The notes below the pieces were generated by a model that saw only the letters and a list, made by a program, of their open reading frames with translations, had not been told where the DNA came from and made no database searches. Both the position numbers and the translations under genes were made by a program. Of a stretch of 64,000 nt of DNA, positions 45,601 through 56,861 are shown in pieces. The stretch comes from Ditylenchus dipsaci (lineage: Eukaryota; Nematoda; Chromadorea; Rhabditida; Anguinidae). The DNA lies in the NCBI GenBank assembly GCA_004194705.1, contig SADC01000060.1:186001-250000 (forward strand), in the 5' to 3' direction. Numbering within the stretch: the first letter of the stretch is position 1; every line of letters starts with the position of its first letter.

Positions 45601-48600
45601 TTTCCCCAAGCCATTTTTTGATTACCGAAAAGGCAGGGATGTGCCTTAATGTAATAATTGGTTGGCAGGTCGAGGAAGTTGGGTTAGTTTATGCAAAGGG
45701 GCAGCTAAGTCAGTTTGTTGGTGCATGACAGCCAAGGGGGTGATTATGAAGAACACACAAACATCTACCGCCCTTCATCTCTGTTCACTCATATTTGATG
45801 CGATCTAAAAAGGGTGAAATCAACTTTTGATCCAGCCATTCTCAAAGGCGGCGAAACGGCTACTTAATGAGTGAGCCGAACAAAAACTTTGATTGGTCAG
45901 CTATGTAATTGTTTGGGAAAATAGAAAGTATTTTGTGCCCAGAGATTATTCGAAAATATGAGGTAATAGTCCAAAGTAAGAAATGTAATTGTTCAACCCA
46001 GATTTGCTCACTGCTACATTTTAGGAGCAAATTCTAATATTTAATATTTTTCTACGGTTTGTAGGACTTAATGAAATTGATATGTTCCCTTTGTCTTACT
46101 ACTCCCGAGCATATGTCCAGAGGGTAATGGCGTAGTTGAATGGAAGAAGTTTGGCCCGGTAATCCAAAAAAGCTGGCTCAATTCCAGCTACCACCATTTT
46201 TACTAAGGAATTAGGAACGAATAAGGAACACCAGAAATTGCAAAAATGAACCGAAAATCAATTCAATATAATATTTACCGTACTATTTAAAAATTGCGAA
46301 ACTTCTGATTGGATGTTCTCTTGGTGTGAAGATAAGTGTCTGCTAAATAAGACTTATTTATCAAAATTATTTATATTATGAAAATTTCTGCTTACTTCAG
46401 GGAAACGTACAAAGTTTCAATTGCCCATACATTCGCCTCGCCATATAGCGTGAACTTCAAACCTTAAGTTTGACCGGTGATATTAATATCTCGATTTTCG
46501 AAATGTGTGTTCCACAATTAAAATTTTAACGACGAAATCAAAAATTCGAAACTCATCGAACGGTTCATCTAATTTAATTTTAATTTTTAAACCATTTGTT
46601 AATTGTCTGATAATTCAATTAATACAAATTCATTATTCATCATCTAATAAATTTAATAAAATTCACTAAAAATAAGGTCTCCAAGCGTTTTATTGTGTGA
46701 AATTTTTAACGACACGATAGTCCCGAAAATCGCTCGCACTCTAATTGTACTGGTTGTTTTTTCTAATGACAACAGTCTTTCCGTCATTGGTTAAGTTCGG
46801 AACCTTTTGAAAAATAGATTTAAGACAATTTTGTAAAATGGTTCTCGACCAGAAAGATTCGTCCCGCCTAGGGTCAGACATATTTTAGCAAAGTTTTTAA
46901 GCAATTTGTTAATTCTGATTAGTCGGTCTGATGGGAAAAATTGCACAGATTTCATTTTTGCCGGCTATTTTCAAGGTTTCGTCCTTTGGGCTCGTAAGGG
47001 TGACCTGAATTCATCAACACCGAATTCATCAACAACGAATTCATCAACACTAATTCATCAACACACGAATTCATCAACAAAATTCAAGTTTATTTGTCTT
47101 GAGACGAAGCTCTTGACACGATGGCAAACATTGAACCACAGGGAGGACCAAGGCATATTTTAGTGTCACAGGTTCATACCTTGCTGGTAATGGGCAGTCA
47201 TGAACTGGGCTAAATTTCTCGAGAAGTGCCGAAATAAGCAAATAAACCAAATGCCAGTAAATGTTTCATAATGCTCGGAAAAAGGCAAAATGCCCGAAAA
47301 CGGAAAAAGTGCCCAAACTGGGTCAAATTGCCCAAAAGTGCCGAAATGTACGGAAAGGGACCACAACGCCTAAACTGGGGTTTTAAGAGTTTAGAGCCAT
47401 ATTTTGTCGACAACTCGGTGTTGTGATCTCAGACAAATTTGTGCAAGATTGATTCTGAAATTTTGGGCATAATAGGGGGGTCAGAGGCTGATAGGTCTCG
47501 CCTTTTTTTAAATAGATCAAATGCTCTATAAGCGGACACCCTCGATTTTGAGGACCTATATCTCAGCCTGGAGTAAATATGCTGCAAATCTGTTTTTCAA
47601 GTTTTCTTGACTCTCACGAGCTCTACCAATTACGCTTTTTCGACTTTGGGTTTTCACACAAAAAATTCGAGATCGACCTCAAATTTTACCGATTTTCGAA
47701 GGGTCGAAAAATAACTGGACATGTCCCCTAATAGGAGGAAATACGGTATAACCTGAGTCGGGTGGTTTTCGTAGCAATTACGATAACGATTTAAACATAA
47801 GAGGATGCCGGTCAAAAGAGGTTGCAATTTTCGACGCTTGACTAGCAAATCACATTTAAAAACCTGAGCTCGCTAATCTGAGAGAGTAAAAATGAGGTTC
47901 CCGAAATTTTCTCGCTTTTGTAAATGAAACCCGACCAAAAATGTAAATGATGTTTATTTTGCAAAATACCACATAGTTTGCTTACATTACACGCTTACAT
48001 TGAATCCAGAAATCATGTTTTAACAATATCGTCTAAAAAAGTCATGCTCTGGCGAATAGATATATGTTTTTAGCATTCTCCTCAGGCGCGCTCATGTAGT
48101 TCCATCGATTGGAGGAAGGAAAACATCTAAAGTGTAATATTAGCATTTGTAGATAAGTTAAACGACTTTACCACAGTGTTTCGAAGCTTGGCATTCTCCA
48201 GGTGATATTTGACCTTAGTGCCTAAATTATTAAATACTCATACTTCTCAAGCCTGATATAGCTATATTCGAAATTAACAACTTACTCAGCTCGCGCAATC
48301 AAAAATAAGAGTGCAGAAGAACCACAAAAGCAGGAATAATGAGCGAAAGAATCAGGCTGAGCACCGAAGTTAGCTGAGAGATCGCATAGTAGCCAGAGAT
48401 GGCGATTGTAGCGAGGACCACGTAAGGGTGATTACCATAGAACTAGAAACAAGACGTCAAGACTATCACAAATATGCCGAAAATTACCCGCTCAATCTGG
48501 TCATGAGAAGTGAAAGTAAACAAAGCAACACCCGCCGAAATGCCAATAGCAGAAATTCCGAGCATCACCTCAGAAAACTGTAGAAAGCTGGCCAGGCTGA

Positions 48601-51600
48601 ACAAAGCAAAGTAAAGCAGGAACAGAAAACAACAACGTAAATTAAATTTTACCTTCGGGCAGAAATCAACCCACTTAGAAGGATTCTCTTCATAATATAC
48701 TCTTTCTGTGGCAAATTTGTGAAGGAACGACCTAAATATTTTTAAATTTTACCTATTCGCGTACAAAAAAGTAGTTCACTTGAGCAAATTCAGATGGTTT
48801 CCAGCGTCCCCATGCAGTGAGTCATAGAAGTAGAGCATCCTGGTCATGATATTGATTGCCTAAATACGGAGTTTTCTGCATAATAATCTATCTTTAAAAA
48901 GAATACCACCAAAGACAAGTGAGCTTTCGTGTGGATTGGTACCAGATGAAGTTCATGTTCGAAGAGATCCACGTTGATTGTCCAATGAAGCACATCTTTC
49001 GGTGGTGTAGCATAGGCCTACTTTTTCGGAAGTGAGCAGCTCAAAGTTCATATTTGCCTAAACACTACGCATGTTCGACCACAAAATCAGATAGGTTAAA
49101 AACATTAACAAAAATTAGAAACATCAAAAAGAATTTTTCAAGAACTAAGGGCCAAAAGAATAAAAGGTATTAAGACCGACCTGGAGTTAATCGGCACTTT
49201 TCCTACATGCTTAAAACCTATACATTTCTATATGCTAGGCCGAGCTTCGTGTCAAAACAAATAAACTTGAATTTTGTTGATGAATTCGTGTGTTGATGAA
49301 TTAGTGTTGATGAATTCACTTAACGCCGGCTCGTAACTTTAAATTTAGCGGGCTATGAAAATTTTGATCCGAACCGTGAATGGATACGACAATTTGTTAG
49401 TCTTTCAGATCCAGCTAGAAAACGAGCTTTTTTAAGGCTAGACTTAACTGTATCATATTGTTTTAAAATGCATATCAACAACCACACTATTTATTTACAT
49501 GATCAACCTTGCTTGCACTGACATCTTTTGGCTTGTCTTGAATGATCATCTTCTTTTTCTTCATTCTTGATTTATTAACGACATTGTTTTGCAGGAATAG
49601 AATTACATCAACACTTCCATACTTCCCAAAAAAATTATTATTTATTTACTTTTTTGTGTTTTCATTGCCCAATGAAATAGAATCGGTTAATCGGGTGTGA
49701 TGATGGATTAGTAACAAGAGGGGAAGGGGATGTGTTGTTGTTGACTGAACACACACAACATTAGACAAGAGCAGCAAGACTGGTTACTACTGTAGCTGCT
49801 TCTCCCACTTCTCTAAACAATTAATTTGGGGTGGAGGGGATGCGTTAAACTAGCAAATTTACGGATGAATTACTCAATTTTGACTCAATTCTCCTAATAA
49901 ACTTCCCTTCTTTTATACAACAACCCATATAATCGTATGTGTGCGTGTGAACGGTTTTGCAGACGAGTAGAGTGAGGGAGCAGGGCAACTAAACATTTTA
50001 AAAGATTTATGTTCTCAAGTTTTATGGCTCTGGGAGGCAAAATTTTGAATATGGCAGTTCTATTTGGAGGTCAAATAGACAATCTTTGAGTAGAACAGTT
50101 AATTAAAAAAGATTCTCGTAACCATTTGTTAATTTATAGAACACACAGAAGCGGACTGGCGTGGTTTGTGTCAACTGCAAAACCACTGTGACCACTCTTT
50201 GGCGGCGCAACAACAGCCAGGAGCCAGTATGTAATGCTTGTGGACTATACTTCAAATTGCATGCGGTAAGCAAGATTTTCAATGAAATATTTGGTTGACC
50301 GAAAAATTGGGCATACTCTACCGACTTTCTGAAGGTTTCTAAAATATTTGAAAATAATTTCGAAAATTACAATAAAATTCTTCGATAGGTTTCGAAATTT
50401 AAAATTTAAAATTGTTACAGTCAAACATCGTTTATCCGGCACACCCAAAAGTTCGTTCCCGCCTTGAGTCAGACACTTTTTTAACCTAATTTTTAAAACT
50501 TTTGCCAGTTCTGTTTTTACAGTCTGGTCGGAAATATCGTCAGCATTCCGATTTTGCCAATCTTTCTATAAAAATTCTGCAATTTCATGATTAAAAAAGC
50601 AAAAACCCGGTTATCCAGTTTCCTTTTTTGAAAAAGCAAAAATTAGGTTAAAAAAGTGTCCGACTGAAGGCGGTAACGAACTCTTGTATGTTGGATTGTT
50701 GGATTCCACGTATGTTGGATTCCAGCGGGAGTTTTTCGACCATCGAAAATTCAAAATATTAGCCAAGCGATGCGAAGCGCCCTATAATTCTGGAAAGTTT
50801 GAAAGAAGAAAAGTGGTAAAAGATGTGACTAAAGTCATTCCTGGATATAAAAGCACGCCGAGCACCTTTGGCCGGTCCCGAGGAGTGCTCTCATATACAA
50901 GTTTGACTGTTAATACCGTATTCCTAGCCCATCATCTGGACTCTTATGTAATCTCCGAGTTTATTGTTTTGCCACAACCACCAACAAGTAATTTGTCTTG
51001 TGTTGCAATACTCTCGGCACCACCAAAAATGGCTTGGCTGGGCATTGGCTCTAGTTGTAAAAATCAGTTTATCTTTGGATTCATGAGCCGGCATTTAAGG
51101 GCTGGGAAAGGGGACAGCATATTGGGCAATTTGCCTTCGCCAAAATATTATCAATCAAAGCGATAGTTGAGGATAATAATAACTCGGGAGTTTATTGGTT
51201 GAAGGCCCTTTGTTGCGCAACTAATTGCTCTCTATCCACTCTCGCGGCTCAATGTCAACAAATAGCAGGTAGCTTAGAGCTGGCTGATGTGCTCACACAC
51301 ACAAGTATATCCGACACAATATCAAATCAGTTCTTTTAATTTCGCTGTTTTAGTATTGCCGTATTTCCTCTAAGTAACGCGCCCCCTGACTTTGAGGGTT
51401 TGTATCTCAGAGCAGAATTTTTTTTCGATCTGTTTTTTTTGCATTTTCTTAACTCCTGCGAGCTCTACCGATGTATGGAATTACAGTGGCTACCTTCGAT
51501 AGCACGAAATCTAATAAAAAGCGAAACTAGAAAAACTTTGCCCCCGATAACCCGTTACTAGGGGTGTCGGGTTATCCGGAGTTGACTAAAATAGATGAAC

Positions 51601-52653
51601 TATTAGGGCAATTTACTGAAGATATAGAAATGATAGAGAATGCTTCATGTTAGTGAAATTAGACAAATTATACCAGATAGCAGCTATGTTTGAGGTTACA
51701 AATCTCTCGAAATTTTTGACCGGCTGAGGTATAAAACGAAAGCCAAAATTTTCAGTTTTTGGCTGGAAAGATGAAGCAAATGATTAGAAAAAATTACAAA
51801 ATATCAAATATATTTTTTTATTAAAAGATTATGTCAAGTATATTTCAATCCAATTCAGGTGGCCCGTCCAATCAACATGAAGAAGGAGACCATCCAGCAA
51901 CGCAACCGCAAGCTCAACTCCTCCACCCCTTCCCACACGTCAAACAACAACATTAGCATAAGCTCCAGCCATTCCTCTTCCTGCAAATCCACCTCCAGCA
52001 AACGAACTAGAGAGTCCAAGCACACCCTGCATGCCACCATCAAGTATGAGAGCATAGAGCAGCAGCACAACCTAACAGCTAACTCCACTTTCTCTGGTCT
52101 CAACGATGACTTCTGTGCTAACGGCAGCTTGACGGGAGTTTTCCATGCCAACCAAGCAGATGTACAGCAGCAGCAGATCCAACCAGTGGTTGCCAGCCAT
52201 TGCCAGCCGGCCAGCACCAATAGCAACATAAACATTCACCATTGGCACCATGTGGCCACCACCCCCACTGTCACTAACTTCCATGACACTGCGGCTGCGG
52301 CACTGCTCTTCGAGAAGACCATGGGTGGTGGATTGGCGTCCGCCTTTGACAAACCCAACCCAAACCCCAATCCTTGGACATTTGCGAATGCAACCGCAGG
52401 GGAGCAGTCTCCAGCCTATCACTTGCCCACCAACTGTGTGGCTGCAGCAGCTGTGTACCCCTCCTTCTTGTTCCAACAGAATCCTTCAGCCATGGCAGTG
52501 GCTGCAGGGGAGGAGCAGACCACACTGCTGGCTCAGCAGTCAGTCCCTTGCTATTCAAAGAGTGTGCAGGGCCTGACTTCCACGTCCAGAGACATGCTCA
52601 TCACAAAGGATTTCAGAAATCACCCAGGTTTCCGACTTGGTGAGGCGACATAA
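42615..52653 (+). CDS. elt-1: Two-finger GATA transcription factor (ELT-1 / GATA1-2-3 class)
   Basis: A nuclear factor binding WGATAR sites; ELT-1 specifies epidermis in nematodes (family knowledge). Seven coding exons: 42615-42860 (Gln-rich), 43522-43642 ([17 protein letters not shown]), 43694-43906 (Met/Ala/Pro-rich), 43955-44311 (His/Gln- and Ser-rich, ends RCKK), 45046-45202 (N-terminal finger), 50140-50265 (C-terminal finger) and 51859-52653 (basic tail, then Ser/Asn/Gln-rich C-terminus, stop TAA). Exon phases agree at every junction checked. Donors are GTAAGT/GTCAGT and acceptors TTTCAG-like. Intron 5 is 4.9 kb and holds a MULE (46998-49327); intron 6 holds a pogo-like MITE. The ATG at 42615 is the first in frame after an acceptor at 42577, so an upstream exon is possible. 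A 2-nt excess (GTGTCGC for GTCGC) breaks the first finger after NCGV. Nothing else suggests decay. The symbol assumes a nematode host; among nematode GATA factors the two-finger form is ELT-1. Confidence 0.9.
42985..43180. mobile_element. 196-bp hAT-like MITE in GATA intron 1
   Basis: Inverted ends GGCTATGTGAAAACCTG and CAGGTTTTCACATAGCC with an 8-bp duplication GGTTTACC at 42977-42984 and 43181-43188. The interior includes the inverted pair GGAAGACAATATAATTAG / CTAATT...TTGTCTTC. No coding capacity. Confidence 0.8.
45046..45202 (+). CDS. elt-1: GATA gene exon 5, N-terminal zinc finger
   Basis: Enters in phase 1 as [13 protein letters not shown], then in a second frame [27 protein letters not shown] and [10 protein letters not shown]. 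Together these give CxxC-x17-CxxC with LWRR and CNACGLY, diagnostic of GATA fingers. The two parts are joined only if two bases near 45080 are removed. Confidence 0.92.
46123..46196 (+). tRNA. Decayed tRNA-like sequence (pseudogene or SINE head)
   Basis: 74 nt followed by TTTTT. A-box-like TGGCGTAGTTGAATGG; B-box region GGCTCAATTCC within a perfect T-arm (GCTGG CTCAATT CCAGC); then TACCACCA. The acceptor stem pairs only partly (GGTAATG with TACCACC, two mismatches) and the anticodon arm is irregular (TTTGG...CCAAA with a large loop), so no isotype is assigned. It lies in GATA intron 5, same strand as the gene. Confidence 0.35.
48082..48731 (-). pseudogene. PRA1 (prenylated Rab acceptor) / ARL6IP5-family gene captured by the transposon
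   Basis: PRA1 proteins are four-segment ER/Golgi membrane proteins in Rab and cargo trafficking (family knowledge). Exons on the - strand: 48488-48731, 48286-48442, 48172-48221 and 48082-48126 (stop TGA 48082-48084). The first gives [11 protein letters not shown], like the W-x-F-P start, then [20 protein letters not shown] and [19 protein letters not shown] (paired membrane helices), then HDQIERF. The second gives [20 protein letters not shown] and [16 protein letters not shown], the second helical pair with the family's LLH-S-L-R region. The third gives [16 protein letters not shown] and the last [14 protein letters not shown], like the family tail. Introns have canonical ends. One in-frame TGA replaces the expected Arg codon (CGA to TGA) before LRELS. 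Otherwise the frame is open, so decay is recent or the stop is an error. Confidence 0.75.
48780..49017 (-). pseudogene. N-terminal half of a Ulp1/SENP protease domain
   Basis: Exon 48907-49017 reads [20 protein letters not shown], matching the Ulp1 strand with W/F-E..D..L-V-P-I....H and keeping the catalytic His. Exon 48780-48859 reads [20 protein letters not shown], with the catalytic Asp in YDS. The DCG (Cys) half is absent and the next coding segment downstream is the PRA1-like gene. YDSLHG is shared with the protease at 15821-15978, so both MULEs carry one Ulp1 lineage. The segment is probably expressed, if at all, as a Ulp1-PRA1 chimera. Confidence 0.75.
50140..50265 (+). CDS. elt-1: GATA gene exon 6, C-terminal zinc finger
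   Basis: In frame throughout: [42 protein letters not shown]. All four zinc-binding Cys are present. It joins in phase 0 to [18 protein letters not shown] at 51859, the basic tail that contacts DNA. Confidence 0.95.
50418..50909. mobile_element. Diverged pogo-like MITE in GATA intron 6
   Basis: The left end TA|CAGTCAAACATCGTTTATCC and CCAAAAGTTCGTTCCCGCCT match the families at 189 and 14811. The right end ...AAGTTTGACTG is recognisable, but the arms pair poorly. The open frame 50684-51166 crosses its edge and shows no domain. Confidence 0.5.
51859..52653 (+). CDS. elt-1: GATA gene exon 7, basic tail and C-terminus
   Basis: Acceptor CAATTCAG. Opens with the conserved basic tail ([18 protein letters not shown]), then low-complexity Ser/Asn/Thr, Gln/Pro and Ala stretches, ending [10 protein letters not shown] and TAA. 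264 codons without a frameshift. Other-frame open segments here are shadows of this exon. Confidence 0.92.
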   Translation: MARPINMKKETIQQRNRKLNSSTPSHTSNNNISISSSHSSSCKSTSSKRTRESKHTLHATIKYESIEQQHNLTANSTFSGLNDDFCANGSLTGVFHANQADVQQQQIQPVVASHCQPASTNSNINIHHWHHVATTPTVTNFHDTAAAALLFEKTMGGGLASAFDKPNPNPNPWTFANATAGEQSPAYHLPTNCVAAAAVYPSFLFQQNPSAMAVAAGEEQTTLLAQQSVPCYSKSVQGLTSTSRDMLITKDFRNHPGFRLGEAT

Positions 52654-54040
52654 CACTGATAGAACTATCACTTTAATTTGCTCGTTTCATTTCAAAAGCG
52701 GTGCTATATTGCTATATATAACAACTTAACTATTTGCCATTTTTATCTTAAAAATTATTTATACTTTTAGCCATCTAAAAAATTGCCATATATATTGTTT
52801 TTCCGTGAATTCCACAAAGCCATTTTTGATTTTGTTGCCGAGACTTCTCAAGTGCCATTTTTGTACAGCGTTTTGTTGTCATTTTTTCATAAGAAATACA
52901 ATAACTTTGGTGTGTTTTTAAAGGGACTTGCCTGTGCGCGACACCGCAAAGAAAGTTGAATAAAGGAGACCAGCAAATTTTTTGAATTATTCTCTTTTCA
53001 CTCATTCTGCATAAAATCTGATATTAACGATCTTATACTAGTTTTTAAAATTAGACAGAAAAAACTTAAAAAGCCAAATAAGAGCATATATATGAAATCT
53101 TCGAAAAAGATAAGCACTGCTAATCTCCGCCTTTATGTTCATGTAGCGCAAGGGAATGACCATTGAAGTTTTTTCTTTGTAAATATTTTTTGTACTGAAT
53201 TTTCGACTAATTTGTCTAATCTTCGCAACAACTATTTTTGAATATGTGACCATTATTCAGCAAGCCTATTATTGTATCTCACAAACTACTCATTTTTGAC
53301 CCTTCATTTCAGCCATTTCCAACAGAATTTTTGAAAACTTCTATCATTGATTTTAACAAAATGTTTCTTGTTTGTTCTGGCTAACCATTGCAATATATAT
53401 TTAATCACATTTCTACGGTATTATTTTGTTGTTATTGTAAAATAGTGGATTGCGAACTTCTAACTTAATAATTTGTCGTAGGGACACTAACTACTATTAT
53501 TACTACTAGCGGCAGTAAACAAAGGTTCAACGAATGGTATTACTATGTTTGACATGCACCAAATGTTTATTCTTATTGTTATTTATTTATTGTAGTCTTC
53601 AGCACAAATGAAAAAATAAAGATTAATCCATTGCTACTAGCTTACAAGTGCAAAAAACCAGAAAAAGCTTCTTTGTTTACATTTGCAAAGGAACAAAATT
53701 CCTGCTGAAAAAGCCTTTTAGCAAGTGTGTTGGGGCATGCTCCTTTATCGCTTCTTCAGATCTTCACTGAACACAGGAGAGCTATCAACGCCTCCTTTCG
53801 CTCCCCTCCTGCTCTTTCGTTTTTGCTGGTGGTGGCGACGGCTTGACTGGAGAAAAAGAGAGATAGAACAGTTTTTAAACTAACTAAAAACAAAAAGTAG
53901 CTAGAATGTATATGCGTGTGCAGGAGGAGAAGAGCAAAACACTTTTAGTCTGCAATATCCTTTCATATGAGAAATTAATGCACTCAGGGTGTTGATTGCT
54001 ACTACTGTAACACATTATTGGTACTTGTGCACTTGGGGGC
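52654..54040. other. 3' flank of the GATA gene
   Basis: AT-rich, with several AATAAA-like signals (for example 53617 AATAAAG). The first usable polyadenylation site is not evident. No other gene seen. Confidence 0.4.
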
Positions 54041-54044
54041 CCCT

Positions 54045-54735
54045 TTTTTGGTTAACTGTAAATATGGTTTAAACGTCTCCTAAGTAATTTTTGTACGCCA
54101 GAAACGATAAAAAAATTGTTTCCTAACAATTTCCGCACTAAAAAGTGAAGTTCTCAAAAAAAAGTTGGCTACCAAAGATTGACCAACTGCCTTGGTCCCC
54201 CAAGGTAAAATATCGTATATTAAGGTATCCTACCACGTTTTGGTCACTGGAGCTGGGCAAAAAGAGTCTTAAATGCATGTATGATCAAGAGTCTCTCTCG
54301 CAATCATGTCTAAGTTAAGTGAGTGCGCGCATCTCTAACCAACCAAGCCCCCTGCGCCCCCGCAGGGTGCGCGTTCAATCAGTTCAAGGATGCGCGCACT
54401 CACTTACCTTAGACATAAATCACTCGGAGTAACTCTGGATGCATAAAAACAATATGCATACCGGAGTTTCTTTATGCGGTAAGCCCCAGCTAACAAAACT
54501 ATGTTCAAATTCCATCTTTTTGGTTTTTTTAAGATGTATAGGTACCCTTTTGGTGTAATTACCTTGGGGGACCAAGGCAGTTGGCCAATCTTTGGTAGCC
54601 AACTTTTTTTCGAGAACTTCACTTTTTAGTGCGGAAATTGTTAGGAAACAATTTTTTTTTTATCGTTTCTGGCGTATAAAAATTACTTAGGAGACGTTTA
54701 AACCATATTTACAGTTAACCAAAAAAGGGCCCCCC
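54045..54735. mobile_element. Foldback with core repeat, GGTTTAAACGTCTCCTAAGT arms
   Basis: CCTTTTTTGGTTAACTGTAA against TTACAGTTAACCAAAAAAGG, and TTTAAACGTCTCCTAAGTAA against its complement, enclose CTTGGTCCCCCAAGG motifs and the palindromic core (54260-54500). Close relative of 33175-33820. Confidence 0.8.
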
Positions 54736-54797
54736 CAAGTGCATAAGTGCCACATTATTTATGCAAACCTAATGATACTTGAGCTGTTTATGAAATA

Positions 54798-55032
54798 CAG
54801 GGTGTCCAATAAAAACTGCAGCATTTTCTAAAAAATTTATCAAGAGCTTCCGCGGAGCGGTGAAACACCAAATTTTTCTTCTGAGGCTTCAGCCAACAAA
54901 TTTATACCAGTTATAGCTAAAATGACTAAAAAATATTAAATTAATCGAGAGAAGAAAGATTGGTTGAAATTTAAAAGATATGTAAAAAAGGCGGGAATCC
55001 CAAAAATGGCACAGTTTTTATTGGACACAGTG
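54798..55032. mobile_element. Tc1/mariner-like MITE
   Basis: Ends CAGGGTGTCCAATAAAAACT and (reverse complement) CACTGTGTCCAATAAAAACT are flanked by TA on both sides. The interior is short and non-coding (GAGCTTCCGCGGAGCGG). Confidence 0.75.
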
Positions 55033-55034
55033 TA

Positions 55035-56015
55035 TATGAGCAATTTACAAACAGCCAAAACATTTCACGCCCTCCCCGAATTTAAATAACTTAGTATTAA
55101 TGGCAAAAAAATAAAATAAAGCCAGTTTTTGGGCTCTGTTTTACCCAAATGATAATCTAAAGTAAATTTGTCTTGATGACCCACGGAGTCATGAACCAAT
55201 TTTTTCGGTTTACATCCAAAAATGAAAACTTTCTAACTAAATTTTTGAGCATACAACAGAGAAGCAAAAGTCGGAGCAAAAATTTAAACCAGAAGTAAAA
55301 AATTCAGAACCGAAAATTGAAAATCGGAAGAAAAAAGTGCCGGACATCGGAAGAAGGAAATTGGAATTCCTTCGAATCCCTGGCGCACAACATGTAGCAT
55401 TCCAACAAAAAAATTAAATTAGTGAAAGTGAATGAAATTATATTTTTTAAACTCAACAAAAAGTCTGTGGCTTTTTTTATAAATAAAAATATTTAGCAAC
55501 TCATCGGAAAGTGGTGAAAAATTTTAAGGTAAAAATTTCCGCCAACCAGATACTTTCTTTAAAAAATTTTACAGCTGAGAAAGGATTTGCATGATGGTTA
55601 TCCAACTTTTTACAGACAGCTTGTTGCTCACATACACTCATTTGAAAGAACAAATCACAACAGTCATTTTAACTTATTGCAGTCCCAGTTGTGGTTTCAA
55701 AAGGAACAATTAAATGAATAAATAGCGATTTTACAAAAGCATCCTCCCTGATTTTTTGACGTGTGCTTAGGCACAGGAAAGTCCACCGTAAGTTAAAGGG
55801 CTCCCCAGATCAGCTGATTAGGAAAAAGTAGTTCCGGTAGCGCAGGTTGTGTTTCGGACAACATGTTCATGATGTTTCAAAAGTTTCGAAACGCTTCTTA
55901 AATAATTCATTCTCAAATTGCAAAAAGTTGCTCCGAGTCACCTTTTTCTTCTTTCAAAACACTGAAGAACTGACCGTCATTTAATGTCAGCTTTTTTGAA
56001 GACCAAAAAGTGATA
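55035..56015. other. Non-coding upstream of the tRNA
   Basis: AT-rich unique sequence, no supported gene. A run AAAAAG at 56005-56010 is the likely pol III terminator (TTTTT on the - strand) of the tRNA gene. Confidence 0.45.
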
Positions 56016-56087
56016 AGGTTCCACCGAGATTTGAACTTGGATCGCAGGATTCAAAGTCCTGAGTGCTAACCATTACACCATGGAACC
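56016..56087 (-). tRNA. tRNA-Gln(TTG): tRNA-Gln (anticodon TTG)
   Basis: 72 nt, no intron. Acceptor GGTTCCA pairs fully with TGGAACC; the anticodon arm CAGGA-CTTTGAA-TCCTG places TTG at 56054-56052. The T-arm contains GTTCAAATC and the A-box is TGGTGTAATGGTTAGC. TTTTT follows about 7 nt downstream. All stems are intact, so it is probably functional. Confidence 0.97.
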
Positions 56088-56404
56088 ACACATTGGTTTG
56101 TTTTAAATTAGCAAAGAGGTCAAAGCTAATGCACAAATAAAATGAAAATGCACAGAACAAAGAGACGTTTTTTGTCTTTATAATCCAAATTCACCTTTAT
56201 ATGTTGATATTATTGTAGCTACTATAGATCAAATTGTATAGATCTAATTCCTATAGATCTAATTCTTAGTGCTGGTAATCCAAGCACAAGTATAAGTAGT
56301 AGGCAGCAGCAAAACCGAATAAGTATTCCCGGAAGTGAACAAACAAATGCTTGGAGATAATTTAGACACACTTTAGGGCGAAGAAATGTCATCAAAAACG
56401 GTCC

Positions 56405-56790
56405 TAGGTAAATTCACCCGCAGTAAATTACCCGCGGTAAATTCACGCTCCGGTAAATTCACCCGCCAGTAAATTAACCCGTGGTAAATTCACCCGCGAA
56501 AATTTTTAAATTAATCTTTTTTGTCTTGTGAAGAAGTCTTATCATTTAAAATATTTTCTATAATCCAGTCCAGTTTTTTCATAAGTAACACTAACTCTTA
56601 ACACTAACCTAACGTTAGGCTAACATTCAAACTAACCTAACACTAACATCGATTTTCAAAGTAACCCTACACTAACATGTTAGTGTTAGTGTTAGGTTAG
56701 TTTAAAATGGCGGGTTAGTGTTAGCGTTAGATTAGTTCAGGTGTTAGTGTTAGGTTAGTTTCAGGTGTTAATGTCAGTATTCAGATAGTT
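56405..56790. repeat. GGTAAATTCACCCGC array and GTTAGTGTTAGGTTAG repeats
   Basis: 56405-56505: five GGTAAATTCACCCGC units, a solo MULE-type terminus with no partner in the window. 56585-56790: CTAACACTAACCTAAC units that invert at about 56680 into GTTAGTGTTAGGTTAG. Confidence 0.65.
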
Positions 56791-56861
56791 GCCTGATCTT
56801 GTACAAACTATACCATCTAAAATTTCTCTATTTCTCTCCTGAATAATATAATTTCAGCTAT

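Larger units (their letters stand above)
46998..49327. mobile_element. Mutator-like element carrying Ulp1 and PRA1 sequences, in GATA intron 5
   Basis: Termini are GAATTCATCAACAC arrays (47009-47085) and inverted TTGATGAATTCGTG arrays (49273-49320), with ends GGGTGACCTGAATTCATCAA and (reverse complement) GGCGTTAAGTGAATTCATCA. The 9-bp TSD GGCTCGTAA is at 46989-46997 and 49328-49336. The - strand encodes half a Ulp1 protease and then a PRA1-family protein. Left interior 47200-47400 has AAAGTGCCGAAATG units, and 47510-47760 resembles the ACCGTATTTTC element family. Confidence 0.9.

Noticed and set aside
50684..51166. 160-codon open frame in GATA intron 6
   Set aside because: It begins in a pogo-like MITE arm, shows no domain, and codon usage and composition look like random AT-rich sequence.
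52072..52576. Several long open frames overlapping the last GATA exon on both strands
   Set aside because: They are shadows of the low-complexity coding exon 51859-52653, whose own frame continues the conserved GATA basic tail.
56585..56790. GTTAGTGTTAGGTTAG repeats considered as interstitial telomere
   Set aside because: Units are irregular, mixed with TTAGTG, and inverted in the middle; they do not match a regular TTAGGC or TTAGGG array.
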